Assembly (NCBI RefSeq): GCF_007830455.1
Contig: NZ_VLLB01000001.1
Coordinates: 1,054,001 to 1,118,000 of the forward strand
DNA length: 64,000 nucleotides
DNA from: Pseudoduganella lurida
Lineage (GTDB): Bacteria; Pseudomonadota; Gammaproteobacteria; Burkholderiales; Burkholderiaceae_D
Direction: 5' to 3'
Every line of letters begins with the position of its first letter. The first letter of the stretch is position 1. Shown piece after piece: positions 6,314 through 15,287 of this stretch. The notes beneath the pieces are model-generated. The model was not told where the DNA came from, ran no database searches, and saw only the letters and a list, made by a program, of their open reading frames with translations. Position numbers and translations under genes: made by a program.

Positions 6314-8971
6314 TTACCATTCGGTGCCCACCCGCAGGCCGAACATGCGCGGGTCGTTGTAGGCCGCCACGGTGAACGTCTGGTCCGGACCGCCGGCACC
6401 GGCCCAGGTCCTGGCACGCTTGTCGTCCAGGTTGCGCACATACAGTTCCACGTGCCAGGGGAAGCGGCTGCCCGATGCGCTGTTCAGGCGCAGCGAGGCA
6501 TCCACCTGGGCATAGGCAGCCTGCGTGTCGGTCAGGTGCGCTTCATCCAGGTTACGCAGCGAGAAATAGACTTTGTCCTGCCAGCGCGCCTGGATCCACG
6601 GCGTGAGCGACCAGCCGTTCGGCAGCGTGAAGTCCTGCGAGAACGACAGGTTCATCGTGCGGCGCGGCGCATACGGCAGCGTGTTGCCGGTGACGTCGTA
6701 AGGGCGCAGCTGGGCCAGCGAAGGATCGGTGCCCGAGTAGTAGTCCGGGCACGGCGTCACGCCCTGCGCCAGGCGCGCGGCGCAGCCGATGTCGTCGCTG
6801 TAGGTCGGGTAGTCGGCCACCTTCGCGCTCAGCAGCGCCGCCGAATACGTGATGCGCGCATCGCGCCACGGCCGGTACTGGCCTTCCAGCTCCAGGCCCT
6901 TGATGTTGGCCTTGCCCACGTTCTGCGTCGACCACCAGCTGATGACGGCGTCGCAGCCTGGGTTGTCCGCCTCGCAGACGCGCTCCGTGCGGCCCACCGT
7001 GTGCTGGCCCGTCACCTGCATGTCCTTGTAGCGGCTGTAGAACGCCGTCAGCGACAGCGTCAGGCGGTCGTCCAGCAGCTTGCCCTTGTAGCCGAGTTCC
7101 AGGTTGGTGACGGTCTCCGGCTTGTACGGCAGGAAGGAGTACTGCGGGCCGGCGGGACCAGTGGCGCAGTTGTAGGCCACGCCGGTGGCGGGATTGACGT
7201 CGTTGCCGCACAGGTTGAAGCGGTCGTTGAAGCCACCCGCCTTGTAGCCGGTCGACAGCGACGTGTACAGCATGTTGCGGTTGTCGACCTGCCAGGTCAG
7301 GCCCAGGCGGCCGGTGGTCTTGCTCCAGGAATCGGCATGGTCGCTGATGGTCGAGGCGGTCGGAAAGGCGCTGCTGCCGTAGTAGGCGCCCATGCCCGGC
7401 AACAGCATGCCCGAGTTGATGCCCGTGTAGCCCGGCGTGCCCGGTGCGCCCGGCACGAGCAGGCCGTTGAAGTAGTCGGTGCCGTACGATTCCCAGAACT
7501 GGCCGTTCTGGTCCGAGCGCGAATCGCGGCTGGCGCGCACGCCGGCCGTGAAGGTCCACTTCGGCACGAACTGCCAGTCCGCCTGCGCGAACACGGCCTT
7601 CGATTCGGAGATGCGTTTCGGCTGGTGATAGAAGTTCGCATACGGGTAGCCGTCGCTGTCGTTGGCCATGAAGTCCTGGCCGTAATCGAGGCTGTTCTTC
7701 TCCTTCATGTAGAACACGCCGGCCACGTAGCGCAGCGCGCCGAAGTTCTGGCGCAGCTGCAGCTCGTGCACGTCCGACAGGAACTTCGAGCCCATCGTGT
7801 AGGTGGCGTTGTCGCGCACCGGCCAGCGGCTGCCGCCGGCCGCTGCCGTGGCGTTCACGTCCGCCTCGATGCGCTGGTAGCCGGCATCGCTGTCCTGCTG
7901 CTGGAAGCGGCGCTGGATCGCGTGGGCATAGCTGTATTCGACGTCGGTCTGCGCATTGACGTTCCAGACGAGGTTCGAGCGCAGCGTGCGGATCGACATG
8001 TCCGTCACGCCTGGCACGTTGATCGCGACGTCGTACTTGCCGCCGGTGCAGGCGTACGGCGTGCCGGCCGCCTGCTCGCAGTCCTTGATCGCAAGGTCGC
8101 CCGCATCGTTGTTCTGGAAGTTCTCGAACGAGACGAGCCACTGCAGGTTGTCCGTGATCTTCCACAGGCCGGACAGGCGCGCCGCCCACTGGTCGCGGTT
8201 GGTGTAGTAGTCGCCCTTGCCGACCTTGCGGTTCAGCCGCTGGTCGGTGTCAGGAATGCCGTCGGCCACAAAACCTTTCGATGGCATGTTCACGTCATAC
8301 CTGTCCTGCGTCTGGTTGATCCAGCCATCGCGCTGCGTGCCGCTGGCGGTGAAGCGCAGCGCCATGCGCTCGTTCACCGGAATGTTCTGCACGACCGACA
8401 GCTGGCGGTGATTGTAGTTGCCGACATCGAGTTCCGCATTGCCCTCCTTACTGCCGATGACGGGCTTGTTGGGGATGATGTTGATGCTGCCGCCCGTCGA
8501 ATTGCGGCCGAACAGCGTGCCCTGCGGGCCGCGCAGCACTTCCAGGCGGTCCAGGTCGAACAGCAGCGCCAGCGCGCCCTGCGGCCGTGGCGAGTAGATG
8601 CCCGCCACGTGCAGGCCGACGGCCGGATTGCCGATCTCGGTGAAGTCGGAGTTCGACACGCCCCGGATCGCGATCTGCACGCCGGAGCTGCCGTCCACCG
8701 CGCCACCCAGCTGCAGGTTGGGGATCTCGCCGGACAGCGCCTTGATGTTCACCGCACCCTGGCGCGTCAGGTCCTCCTGCGTCAGCGCCGACACGGCCAC
8801 CGGGGTCTTCAGCAGCGAGGTGCTGTAGCGGGTGGCCGTCACCATCACTTCCTGGATGCCTTCGGCGGCCGGCGCCGCGGTCTCCTGCGCGAACGCGGGC
8901 GCAGCCAGCAGGGCCAGCGCGCTGGCGACGGCGGCGCTGATCAGGGTCTTGTTGCGGTTCGGATGAAGCAT
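6314..8971 (-). CDS. TonB-dependent outer membrane receptor
   Basis: About 885 residues. A signal peptide ends at AFAQ (near residue 28), followed by a TonB-box-like segment (IQEVMVTATR). A plug domain follows with the usual DLDRLEVLRGPQGTLFGRNSTGG motif spread over residues 145-165, then a 22-strand barrel ending in GTEW with an aromatic last residue. It imports an unidentified large ligand; siderophore, vitamin or oligosaccharide are all possible. I chose the second Met because AGAGGA stands six bases before it, while it abuts the first ATG. SMP-30 and flavin reductase genes follow. Confidence 0.92.
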   Translation of the reverse strand: MLHPNRNKTLISAAVASALALLAAPAFAQETAAPAAEGIQEVMVTATRYSTSLLKTPVAVSALTQEDLTRQGAVNIKALSGEIPNLQLGGAVDGSSGVQIAIRGVSNSDFTEIGNPAVGLHVAGIYSPRPQGALALLFDLDRLEVLRGPQGTLFGRNSTGGSINIIPNKPVIGSKEGNAELDVGNYNHRQLSVVQNIPVNERMALRFTASGTQRDGWINQTQDRYDVNMPSKGFVADGIPDTDQRLNRKVGKGDYYTNRDQWAARLSGLWKITDNLQWLVSFENFQNNDAGDLAIKDCEQAAGTPYACTGGKYDVAINVPGVTDMSIRTLRSNLVWNVNAQTDVEYSYAHAIQRRFQQQDSDAGYQRIEADVNATAAAGGSRWPVRDNATYTMGSKFLSDVHELQLRQNFGALRYVAGVFYMKEKNSLDYGQDFMANDSDGYPYANFYHQPKRISESKAVFAQADWQFVPKWTFTAGVRASRDSRSDQNGQFWESYGTDYFNGLLVPGAPGTPGYTGINSGMLLPGMGAYYGSSAFPTASTISDHADSWSKTTGRLGLTWQVDNRNMLYTSLSTGYKAGGFNDRFNLCGNDVNPATGVAYNCATGPAGPQYSFLPYKPETVTNLELGYKGKLLDDRLTLSLTAFYSRYKDMQVTGQHTVGRTERVCEADNPGCDAVISWWSTQNVGKANIKGLELEGQYRPWRDARITYSAALLSAKVADYPTYSDDIGCAARLAQGVTPCPDYYSGTDPSLAQLRPYDVTGNTLPYAPRRTMNLSFSQDFTLPNGWSLTPWIQARWQDKVYFSLRNLDEAHLTDTQAAYAQVDASLRLNSASGSRFPWHVELYVRNLDDKRARTWAGAGGPDQTFTVAAYNDPRMFGLRVGTEW

Positions 8972-8977
8972 GGGCAT

Positions 8978-9408
8978 TCCTCTGGTAGCGTGGACGGGAG
9001 CGTCTGGTCGGTCGAGCGGGTGCGCTGCTTGCGCTGCGGTGATTTCACAGTACCACCGGGTTCCGGCGCGGCCAAAACCGCGCTCCCGGCGCCAAAGAAA
9101 GTATTTACTTATTTGATTTGTATGGAATTATTCGGGAGGGTGGCGGGCGGTGCTTACACTTCCTTACGAAGCGTGGCGGCAGTTGGCACGGGCGTACTTG
9201 CGAGGCGGGTGGCGGATCAGATAAGTTTGCAAAAGCTTACAAAACATTACAGAGGATGTGCCGGGATTGCGACAGTGTGGAGGTGGCTCCAAGTCGCCGC
9301 ATTGCTACCCGATGCGGCTCCGATGGTAAAAAACGGTGTCTGACACTGCGGAAGTCAGGCACCGGTTCTTGCGCGAGCCTGCCGATACCGCGGGCGTGCC
9401 GTACAGGG
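8978..9408. other. Intergenic region upstream of the TonB receptor
   Basis: A 430-base stretch without a convincing gene. It must hold the promoter of the minus-strand TonB receptor; the most AT-rich part (9095-9135) is the best candidate. The terminator of the chitinase operon is at 9328-9363. No open frame here looks coding. Confidence 0.6.
9328..9363 (-). terminator. Terminator of the chitinase operon, repeat-derived
   Basis: Read on the minus strand, GGTGCCTGAC and GTCAGACACC form a 10-base stem around a nine-base loop, followed at once by GTTTTTTA. It lies 46 bases past the chitinase stop. The stem sequence belongs to the same GGTGCCTGACACC-type family as the palindromes near 2940 and 47900. 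Confidence 0.8.
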
Positions 9409-10713
9409 CTACTTCCCGGCCGCCCCCATCGCCCGCGACAGCGAGAACGCGGCATCGTCCTGGTCCAGCGCCCACGACATCATGCCGCCCAGCTTCCGTT
9501 CGCGCACATACGCGGCCTTTTCGCCGATCACGCGCGGGTCGTCATAGGTCCAGAAGTTGCCGTTCTCGAAGGTCCACAGCTGGCGCGTGACGGGGTGGTA
9601 GAACGTGGGCAGCTTCCGCGCGACGATCGTGCGGTATTCCTCGGCGCCTTCCTCGAAGCCGCGGCCCGGTCCTTGCGCCGGCTGGTAAAGCCCGTTGTCC
9701 GTGGCCGTCACGCCGCGCCAGCCGCGCGCATAGAACGGCACGCCCACGACGATCTTGCTGGCCGGGACCCCGGCCGCGATGAAGCGCTGCACGCCCGTCT
9801 CCACGCTGCGCGGCGCGTCGTCCTTGCTGGCAGGGTCGGGATACAGGTTGGACTGGAAGCCCGTCGGGCCCTGCGCCTTCCATGCGCCGTTGAAGTCGTA
9901 GGTCATCAGGTTGATCCAGTCCAGCGAACGGCTGTACAGCGCCGGCTCGGTGTGCTGCATCTTCTCCTGCGTGCTGTTGACGGCCGCCGTCAGCAGGTAG
10001 TGCTTGCCACTGTCCTTGCCCAGCGCATCGAGCTGGCGCCGGAACTCCTCCACCAGCAGCGTGAAGTTGCGCTTGTCCGCCGCGCCCGGGTGTTCCCAAT
10101 CGAGGTCGATGCCATCGAACACGCCGGCCGCGGCACCGGGGCCGCCGTGGCCATCGAGCTTTGGCAGGTTGCCGCGTACGTACAGGTCGATGCAGGAAGC
10201 CACCAGCTCGCGACGGCCCTGTTCCGTTGCGGCACCGGCCGGGAACCAGCGGGACCATTCACCGCCGCCCAGCGCCACCAGTATCTTCAGCTGCGGATGG
10301 CGCGCCTTCAGCTGCGCCAGCTGGTTGAAGTTGCCGGCCAGCGCCTGGCCCGGCTGGTCGGCTGCGCCGCTCACCGATTCGTCGGCCGGGAAGCGGTGCG
10401 CGTAGTCGAGCGTGGCGCGCATGCCGTTGCCATCCTTGTCCGGAATGTCCCGCCCGCTGTCGCAGCGCACGCCGCCATCGGGCATCCGGTAAACCGTCTC
10501 GAAGGCATAGGCCAGGAACGTGAAACCATCGGCCGCGCCGGAGCGGTCGAACTGCTTCAGGCGGAAGCCCTTGTCGACGCTCCACGCCGTGTAGTAGGAG
10601 CCGACCTGCCGCTCGGCTGCCACGGCCGGGCCGGCAGCCAGCAGCGCTGCCGCGCACCAGAACGGCAGGCGGGCCAGGAAGGAAGGACGTTGCGTCGTGA
10701 GGTCGGTGCGCAT
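9409..10713 (-). CDS. Glycoside hydrolase family 18 chitinase
   Basis: A 434-residue exported enzyme with a signal peptide ending near residue 33 (AVAA). The family signature DxxDxDxE is intact at residues 200-207 (FDGIDLDWEHP), with Glu207 the catalytic acid. SLGG-like ILVALGGGEWS, MTYDFNGAW and the C-terminal MMSWALDQD also fit GH18. There is no carbohydrate-binding module, so soluble chitooligosaccharides or periplasmic action are plausible. It is the last gene of an operon with two NagX-like proteins (12 bases downstream of the nearer one); SD ACGGAAATCCC precedes the ATG. Confidence 0.93.
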   Translation of the reverse strand: MRTDLTTQRPSFLARLPFWCAAALLAAGPAVAAERQVGSYYTAWSVDKGFRLKQFDRSGAADGFTFLAYAFETVYRMPDGGVRCDSGRDIPDKDGNGMRATLDYAHRFPADESVSGAADQPGQALAGNFNQLAQLKARHPQLKILVALGGGEWSRWFPAGAATEQGRRELVASCIDLYVRGNLPKLDGHGGPGAAAGVFDGIDLDWEHPGAADKRNFTLLVEEFRRQLDALGKDSGKHYLLTAAVNSTQEKMQHTEPALYSRSLDWINLMTYDFNGAWKAQGPTGFQSNLYPDPASKDDAPRSVETGVQRFIAAGVPASKIVVGVPFYARGWRGVTATDNGLYQPAQGPGRGFEEGAEEYRTIVARKLPTFYHPVTRQLWTFENGNFWTYDDPRVIGEKAAYVRERKLGGMMSWALDQDDAAFSLSRAMGAAGK

Positions 10714-10725
10714 GGGATTTCCGTT

Positions 10726-11832
10726 TCAGAGTTTGACGTAGATGCGCTGGCGGTCCATCGCATAGGCCACCAGCCAGCAGGCCAGCATGTAGGCGACGGC
10801 GAACAGCAGCGAGGCGAGGTACGGGTCGGCCCAGGACAGGAACACCGTCTGGAACAGCCACTGGTACAGCGAGGTACCGCCGACGTGCAGCCGCGCCAGC
10901 ACGGTCACGGCAACGCTCGACAGCAGGTAGATGAACAGCGTGTTCTTGCCGAACACCTCGAAGAACGGCAGGCCGGCGCGCAGCCCCTTCAGGTCGATGA
11001 GCCACACGAGCGTGGCAAGGATGACGAGATCCCAGCCGACCGTGCACGCCACATAGGAACCCGTCCACAGCTTCTTGTTGATCGGCAGGGCCGCATCCCA
11101 CGCGTACGCCACCAGCAGGCAGAGGGCACCGGCGGCCAGCATCCGCACCACGCTCCCCGTCGTGCGGCCCTGCCGCTGCAGCCACGCGATAGCCAGGTAG
11201 CCGGCCAGCACGTTGGCGATCGCCGGCAGCGTGCTCAGTATCCCTTCCGGATCGAACGGCATGCCGTCGCCGCCGTACATGTGCGGCGCGCCCAGCACAG
11301 CCAGGTCGACGGCCCGCGCCGCATTGCCGGGCAGGCTGTAGTCCCCGAACTGCCACAGCAGCCACCAGTACGCCAGCAGCACCGCGACAGCGGCCACCAC
11401 TGCGCCGCGAACACCGCCGAAGCGCACGATCACGGCGGCAAGGACGTAGCACAGGCCGATCCGCTGCAGCACGCCCATGATGCGCGTGGTCGCGAACGGC
11501 ATGAAGCTGCCGTCGGCCTTGAAGAAGGGGAACCAGTACAGCAGGAAGCCGCACAGGAAGATCAGGGCGCCGCGGCGGAACACGGTGCGCAGGAACTGCG
11601 CGTCCGTTTGGCCCGCGAACTTCCTCATGCTCAGGGCCAGCGCACCGCCCACCACGAACAGGAACGACGGGAACACCAGGTCCGTCAGCGTGAAGCCGTG
11701 CCAGCCCGCGTGTTCCAGAGGCGCATACTGCGTGCCCCAGCTGCCGGGTGTGTTCACGATGATCATCAGCGCCAGCGTGAGGCCGCGGAACACGTCCAGC
11801 GCCAGGTTGCGGGAGGTTGGAAGAGGTGCCAT
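10726..11832 (-). CDS. NagX-like / HGSNAT-family membrane protein (first copy)
   Basis: A 368-residue polytopic membrane protein of the DUF5009 / heparan-alpha-glucosaminide N-acetyltransferase group. It has the family opening: ALDVFRGLTLALMIIVN, then HAGWHGFTLTDLVFPSFLFV with the conserved His, Asp and Pro. Bacterial members called NagX occur in N-acetylglucosamine and chitin gene clusters and are predicted to move or acetylate amino sugars at the inner membrane. The adjoining chitinase supports this. Its ATG lies one base after the stop of the second copy, so the two are translated from one message. Confidence 0.85.
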   Translation of the reverse strand: MAPLPTSRNLALDVFRGLTLALMIIVNTPGSWGTQYAPLEHAGWHGFTLTDLVFPSFLFVVGGALALSMRKFAGQTDAQFLRTVFRRGALIFLCGFLLYWFPFFKADGSFMPFATTRIMGVLQRIGLCYVLAAVIVRFGGVRGAVVAAVAVLLAYWWLLWQFGDYSLPGNAARAVDLAVLGAPHMYGGDGMPFDPEGILSTLPAIANVLAGYLAIAWLQRQGRTTGSVVRMLAAGALCLLVAYAWDAALPINKKLWTGSYVACTVGWDLVILATLVWLIDLKGLRAGLPFFEVFGKNTLFIYLLSSVAVTVLARLHVGGTSLYQWLFQTVFLSWADPYLASLLFAVAYMLACWLVAYAMDRQRIYVKL

Positions 11833-11833
11833 G

Positions 11834-13003
11834 TCAGAGCTTCAGTTTGAAATTGCGGGTATTCAGGATGGCTACCACGGCCATGACCGCGGCGGCGAAC
11901 AGCAGCGAGAACAGGATGGCACCGGTACCCTGCATGAGCGCCGGCCACCAATGCAGGCCGAGAAGGCGCATCCCAGCGACCAGGATCATCGGCAGCAGGT
12001 ACGTCACGAGCGGGTTCGACGCGGCCGGCTCCACCAGTGCGGTCCAGCGCGTGACACCGCGCAGCTCGATCAGCCAGTACAGCAGCACGAACAAGCCCGT
12101 GCACAAGGCGGCGCAGTACAGCGCCCACGGCGGCGTGGCGCCGATCTTCGAGACGGGATACACGCGATGCAGCAGCCACGCGCACACGGCGAGAAAACCT
12201 GCCAGCGCGGCGCCGGCCGCCAGCACCCGCGACCCCTTGTCGGCCTGCCGGTCGAAGAACAGCATCACGCACCAGGCGCCGCACAGCGCGATGGAGGTAT
12301 GCGTGGCGTGCATGGCAATCACACCGTTGCCATCGACCGCCTGGCTGACGCCGAACCACAGCACGCAGGCCATCGTCGCCAGTGCCAGCACCAGCTTGCG
12401 CCCGGCGCCGGCCAGGTACACCAGGCTTGTGACCAGATACGCCCAGCCGATGCAGCCGAGGATGCCCCACCATGCCGTCGTCATCCAGAGCTGCCCGTCC
12501 GCGCCGCTGCGGTAGACGCAGGCCAGCGCCACGATGCCGGCCACGCCGATACCGCGCAGCAGCCGGTCATGCCAGGGCTGCGCGAAGCGGAACGCGCCCC
12601 AGACGAGGAAGGCGGCGGCATAGAAGCACAGCAGCCACAGGTGGATCGACATGCCCATCGCCGCCTCGTTGTAGCCTTCTTCCGCATTCACCATGAACAG
12701 GCCCAGCACGATCAGGCCGAACGCGCGCGCGGCGACCTGGCGCAGCGTCTTCCCGAACCCGTGCGTGGCGACCGAGCGGTTCAGGCCGAACGGAATCGAC
12801 ATGCCCACCACGTACAGGAAGGCAGGAAAGACGAAGTCGGCCAGGCCCATGCCATCGACCGTGGCTGCCACGTGCTTCAGGCCGGGCGGCACGCCGCTGG
12901 CGCCGGACAGCGCATTCACGAACAGCATGACGAAGAACGTGAGCCCGCGCAGGGCATCGATGGAGACGATCCGTTGACGGGGCAGGACGGGGAGCGAGGG
13001 CAT
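11834..13003 (-). CDS. NagX-like / HGSNAT-family membrane protein (second copy)
   Basis: A 389-residue paralogue-like membrane protein opening with RIVSIDALRGLTFFVMLFVN and DGMGLADFVFPAFLYVVG, matching the DUF5009 pattern, with about ten hydrophobic segments and the end NTRNFKLKL. It is clearly diverged from the copy at 10726, with little identity beyond the family motifs. I start at ATG 13003; the frame continues upstream with an arginine-rich non-membrane stretch that is unlikely to be translated. It is the first gene of the amino-sugar operon, so its promoter should lie in 13004-13250, shared with the divergent small gene. Confidence 0.85.
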   Translation of the reverse strand: MPSLPVLPRQRIVSIDALRGLTFFVMLFVNALSGASGVPPGLKHVAATVDGMGLADFVFPAFLYVVGMSIPFGLNRSVATHGFGKTLRQVAARAFGLIVLGLFMVNAEEGYNEAAMGMSIHLWLLCFYAAAFLVWGAFRFAQPWHDRLLRGIGVAGIVALACVYRSGADGQLWMTTAWWGILGCIGWAYLVTSLVYLAGAGRKLVLALATMACVLWFGVSQAVDGNGVIAMHATHTSIALCGAWCVMLFFDRQADKGSRVLAAGAALAGFLAVCAWLLHRVYPVSKIGATPPWALYCAALCTGLFVLLYWLIELRGVTRWTALVEPAASNPLVTYLLPMILVAGMRLLGLHWWPALMQGTGAILFSLLFAAAVMAVVAILNTRNFKLKL

Positions 13004-13251
13004 GGACGGAACGCTTCGGCAAGTGATGGCTCGACCGTAGCATGGGCGGCGCGGGCGGGCAACGCAGCGATCATTGCCGGCCACGGGACGCCATGCTCGT
13101 CATGTTTTCCCTAAGCCATTGATTTTCCTGATGTTCCAAAAATCCGCGTCCGACAGGGGCTTACGTTTCTTTACAGAGCACCCGCCCTGCGCGACGCCGC
13201 GCTTCAAAAAGCCCGTGCTATACTCGTTGCACCATGTTTCCCGCAAGTATC

Positions 13252-13572
13252 ATGCGACGTCTTTTCGTCGCGTTCCTCATCCTGCTGCTGCCGTTCACCG
13301 CGTTCGCGGACGTCTACCCTTCGCCTTCCCTGCCGGCTGCCGTCAGCATCGACAGCGGCAACACGCACGCGGGCACTTCGTCCGCCCCGGCCTGCGACAC
13401 GGAATGCGATGACGAGGTGGGCGAGCCGCCATCGGCCGATCCGCCCGAAACCGTGTACCCGGCTCCCACCAGCATCATCCCGCCTGCCGCCGTTACCACG
13501 GCGTTCGCGCACGCGCCGCTCCGTTTCCCCAACCCCTCGTATCCGCCGCTGAAACCGCCGCCCGCGCCTTGA
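13252..13572 (+). CDS. Small exported proline-rich protein
   Basis: From ATG 13252 the product is 106 residues: a clean signal peptide ([19 protein letters not shown]) and then a mature part rich in Pro, Ala, Ser and acidic residues with two cysteines in [13 protein letters not shown]. An ATG six codons earlier (13234) is also possible. The frame ends 140 bases before the TerC-like gene on the same strand. I do not recognise a family. The acidic, cysteine-bearing segment might bind metal, but that is only a guess prompted by the TerC neighbour. Confidence 0.5.
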   Translation: MRRLFVAFLILLLPFTAFADVYPSPSLPAAVSIDSGNTHAGTSSAPACDTECDDEVGEPPSADPPETVYPAPTSIIPPAAVTTAFAHAPLRFPNPSYPPLKPPPAP

Positions 13573-13712
13573 CGCGGCGGCAGCCATCGTCCACCGACTT
13601 GGGTGCGGCGTTCGGCGAGCCGGCTCCTTTCTTTCGCGCCCGGCCCCATCGGGCCGCGCGGCGCCATGCGTGCGCCGCACAAAAAACCGTTTTCACTTCA
13701 AAGGAAATACAA

Positions 13713-15281
13713 ATGGAATGGCTCATGGACCCCACCATCTGGGTCGGCCTGCTCACCCTGATCGTCCTGGAAATCGTGCTGGGCATCGACAACCTGATCT
13801 TCATCGCCATCCTGGCCGACAAGCTGCCACCGCACCAGCGCGACAAGGCGCGCATGCTGGGCCTCACCCTGGCGATGGCGATGCGCCTTGGCCTGCTGAC
13901 GATCGTCTCCTGGCTCGTCACCCTCACCTCGCCGCTGTTTTCGGTCGGCCCGCTCAGCTTCTCCGGGCGCGACCTGATCCTGCTGTTCGGCGGCCTGTTC
14001 TTGTTATTCAAAGCGACGGTCGAACTGCACGAGCGCCTGGAAGGCGTCGAACACGCGCACACCGAATCGAAGGTGTACGCCAGCTTTGCCGCCGTCGTCG
14101 CCCAGATCGTCGTGCTCGATGCCGTGTTCTCCCTCGATGCCGTGATCACGGCTGTCGGCATGGTCGACGAGCTTGGCGTGATGATGGCCGCCGTCGTGAT
14201 CTCGATCGGCGTCATGATGCTCGCGTCGAAGCCTCTGACCCGTTTCGTCAACGGCCACCCGACCGTCGTCGTGCTGTGCCTGAGCTTCCTCCTGATGATC
14301 GGCCTGAGTCTCATCGCCGAGGGCCTGGGCTTCCATATCCCGAAGGGCTACCTGTACGCGGCGATCGGCTTCTCGGTCGTGATCGAGACGCTGAACCAGT
14401 TCGCGCGCCGGAACTTCCTCAAGAACCAGGCGCGCGTGCCGTTCCGCGACCGCACCGCCGGTGCCGTGCTGCGCCTGCTGGGCAGCCGCCGTCACCGACC
14501 GGCCGTCGACGCGGCGGCCGATGCCGAACCGGTCGAGGAAGAGACGTTTGCCGTCGAGGAGCGCAATATGGTCAGCGGCGTGCTGACGCTGGCCGACCGG
14601 TCGATCCGCTCGGTGATGACGCCACGCAGCGAGATGTCGTGGGTGAACCTGGACGACGAACCGGCCGCCATCCTGCAGCAGCTGCACGCCACGCCGCATG
14701 GCCTGCTGCCCGTGTGCCGCGGCCAGCTCGATCACCTTGTCGGCATCGCCCGTACCAAGGACCTGATGGGCGCCCTGCTGCTGCATGGCCGGATCGACGA
14801 CGCTCCCGACACGGGCCCGCTGCGCGCACCCATCGTGCTGCCCGAAACGGCCGGGGTATTGAAGGCGATGGAAACGCTCAAGCAGTCGCATGGCCAGCTG
14901 GTGCTGATCACGGACGAATACGGCACCGTGCAGGGCCTGCTCACGCCCGTCGATATCCTGGAAGCGATCGCCGGCGAATTCCCGGACGAGGACGAGCAGC
15001 TGGCCGTGCGTCCGCGCGAAGCGGGCGTGTGGGAAGCCGACGGCACGGCCGACCTGCACCAGCTCGAACAGGTGCTGGAGACGGACGGCCTGGTCACCGA
15101 AGGTACGGACTACACATCGCTGGCCGGCTTCCTGCTGGCCCGCTTCGAGGCGCTGCCCGCCGTGGGCGAGGCGGTCGAGGTCGATGGCCTGCGGTACGAG
15201 ATCCTGGCCGTCGACGAGCGCCGCATCGCGCGGGTGCTGATCCGGCGCATCACCGTGGAGGCGCCGGAACCGGCCGCGTAA
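13713..15281 (+). CDS. TerC-family membrane protein with CBS and CorC domains
   Basis: A 522-residue protein of the YoaE/YegH architecture. Residues 1-245 are a TerC membrane domain with the hallmark acidic residues in [15 protein letters not shown] and in [20 protein letters not shown] pair follows at about 305-415 ([36 protein letters not shown]) and a CorC/HlyC domain from 425. TerC proteins export Mn or help metal loading of secreted enzymes; CBS and CorC parts probably sense nucleotides or ions in the cytoplasm. The start ATG follows AAGGAAATACAA. It converges with the large minus-strand gene only six bases away. Confidence 0.93.
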   Translation: MEWLMDPTIWVGLLTLIVLEIVLGIDNLIFIAILADKLPPHQRDKARMLGLTLAMAMRLGLLTIVSWLVTLTSPLFSVGPLSFSGRDLILLFGGLFLLFKATVELHERLEGVEHAHTESKVYASFAAVVAQIVVLDAVFSLDAVITAVGMVDELGVMMAAVVISIGVMMLASKPLTRFVNGHPTVVVLCLSFLLMIGLSLIAEGLGFHIPKGYLYAAIGFSVVIETLNQFARRNFLKNQARVPFRDRTAGAVLRLLGSRRHRPAVDAAADAEPVEEETFAVEERNMVSGVLTLADRSIRSVMTPRSEMSWVNLDDEPAAILQQLHATPHGLLPVCRGQLDHLVGIARTKDLMGALLLHGRIDDAPDTGPLRAPIVLPETAGVLKAMETLKQSHGQLVLITDEYGTVQGLLTPVDILEAIAGEFPDEDEQLAVRPREAGVWEADGTADLHQLEQVLETDGLVTEGTDYTSLAGFLLARFEALPAVGEAVEVDGLRYEILAVDERRIARVLIRRITVEAPEPAA

Positions 15282-15287
15282 CGCGGA

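Noticed and set aside
6452-9343. Very long open frame antisense to the TonB receptor
   Set aside because: Its product is His/Arg/Val-rich without any domain and mirrors the codon pattern of the receptor gene; such antisense frames are common in GC-rich DNA. The same applies to long antisense frames at 9118-11850, 15312-18722, 23588-27922 and 56812-60411.
13573-13712. Manganese (yybP-ykoY) riboswitch before the TerC-like gene
   Set aside because: The characteristic conserved loops of that riboswitch could not be found in the leader.
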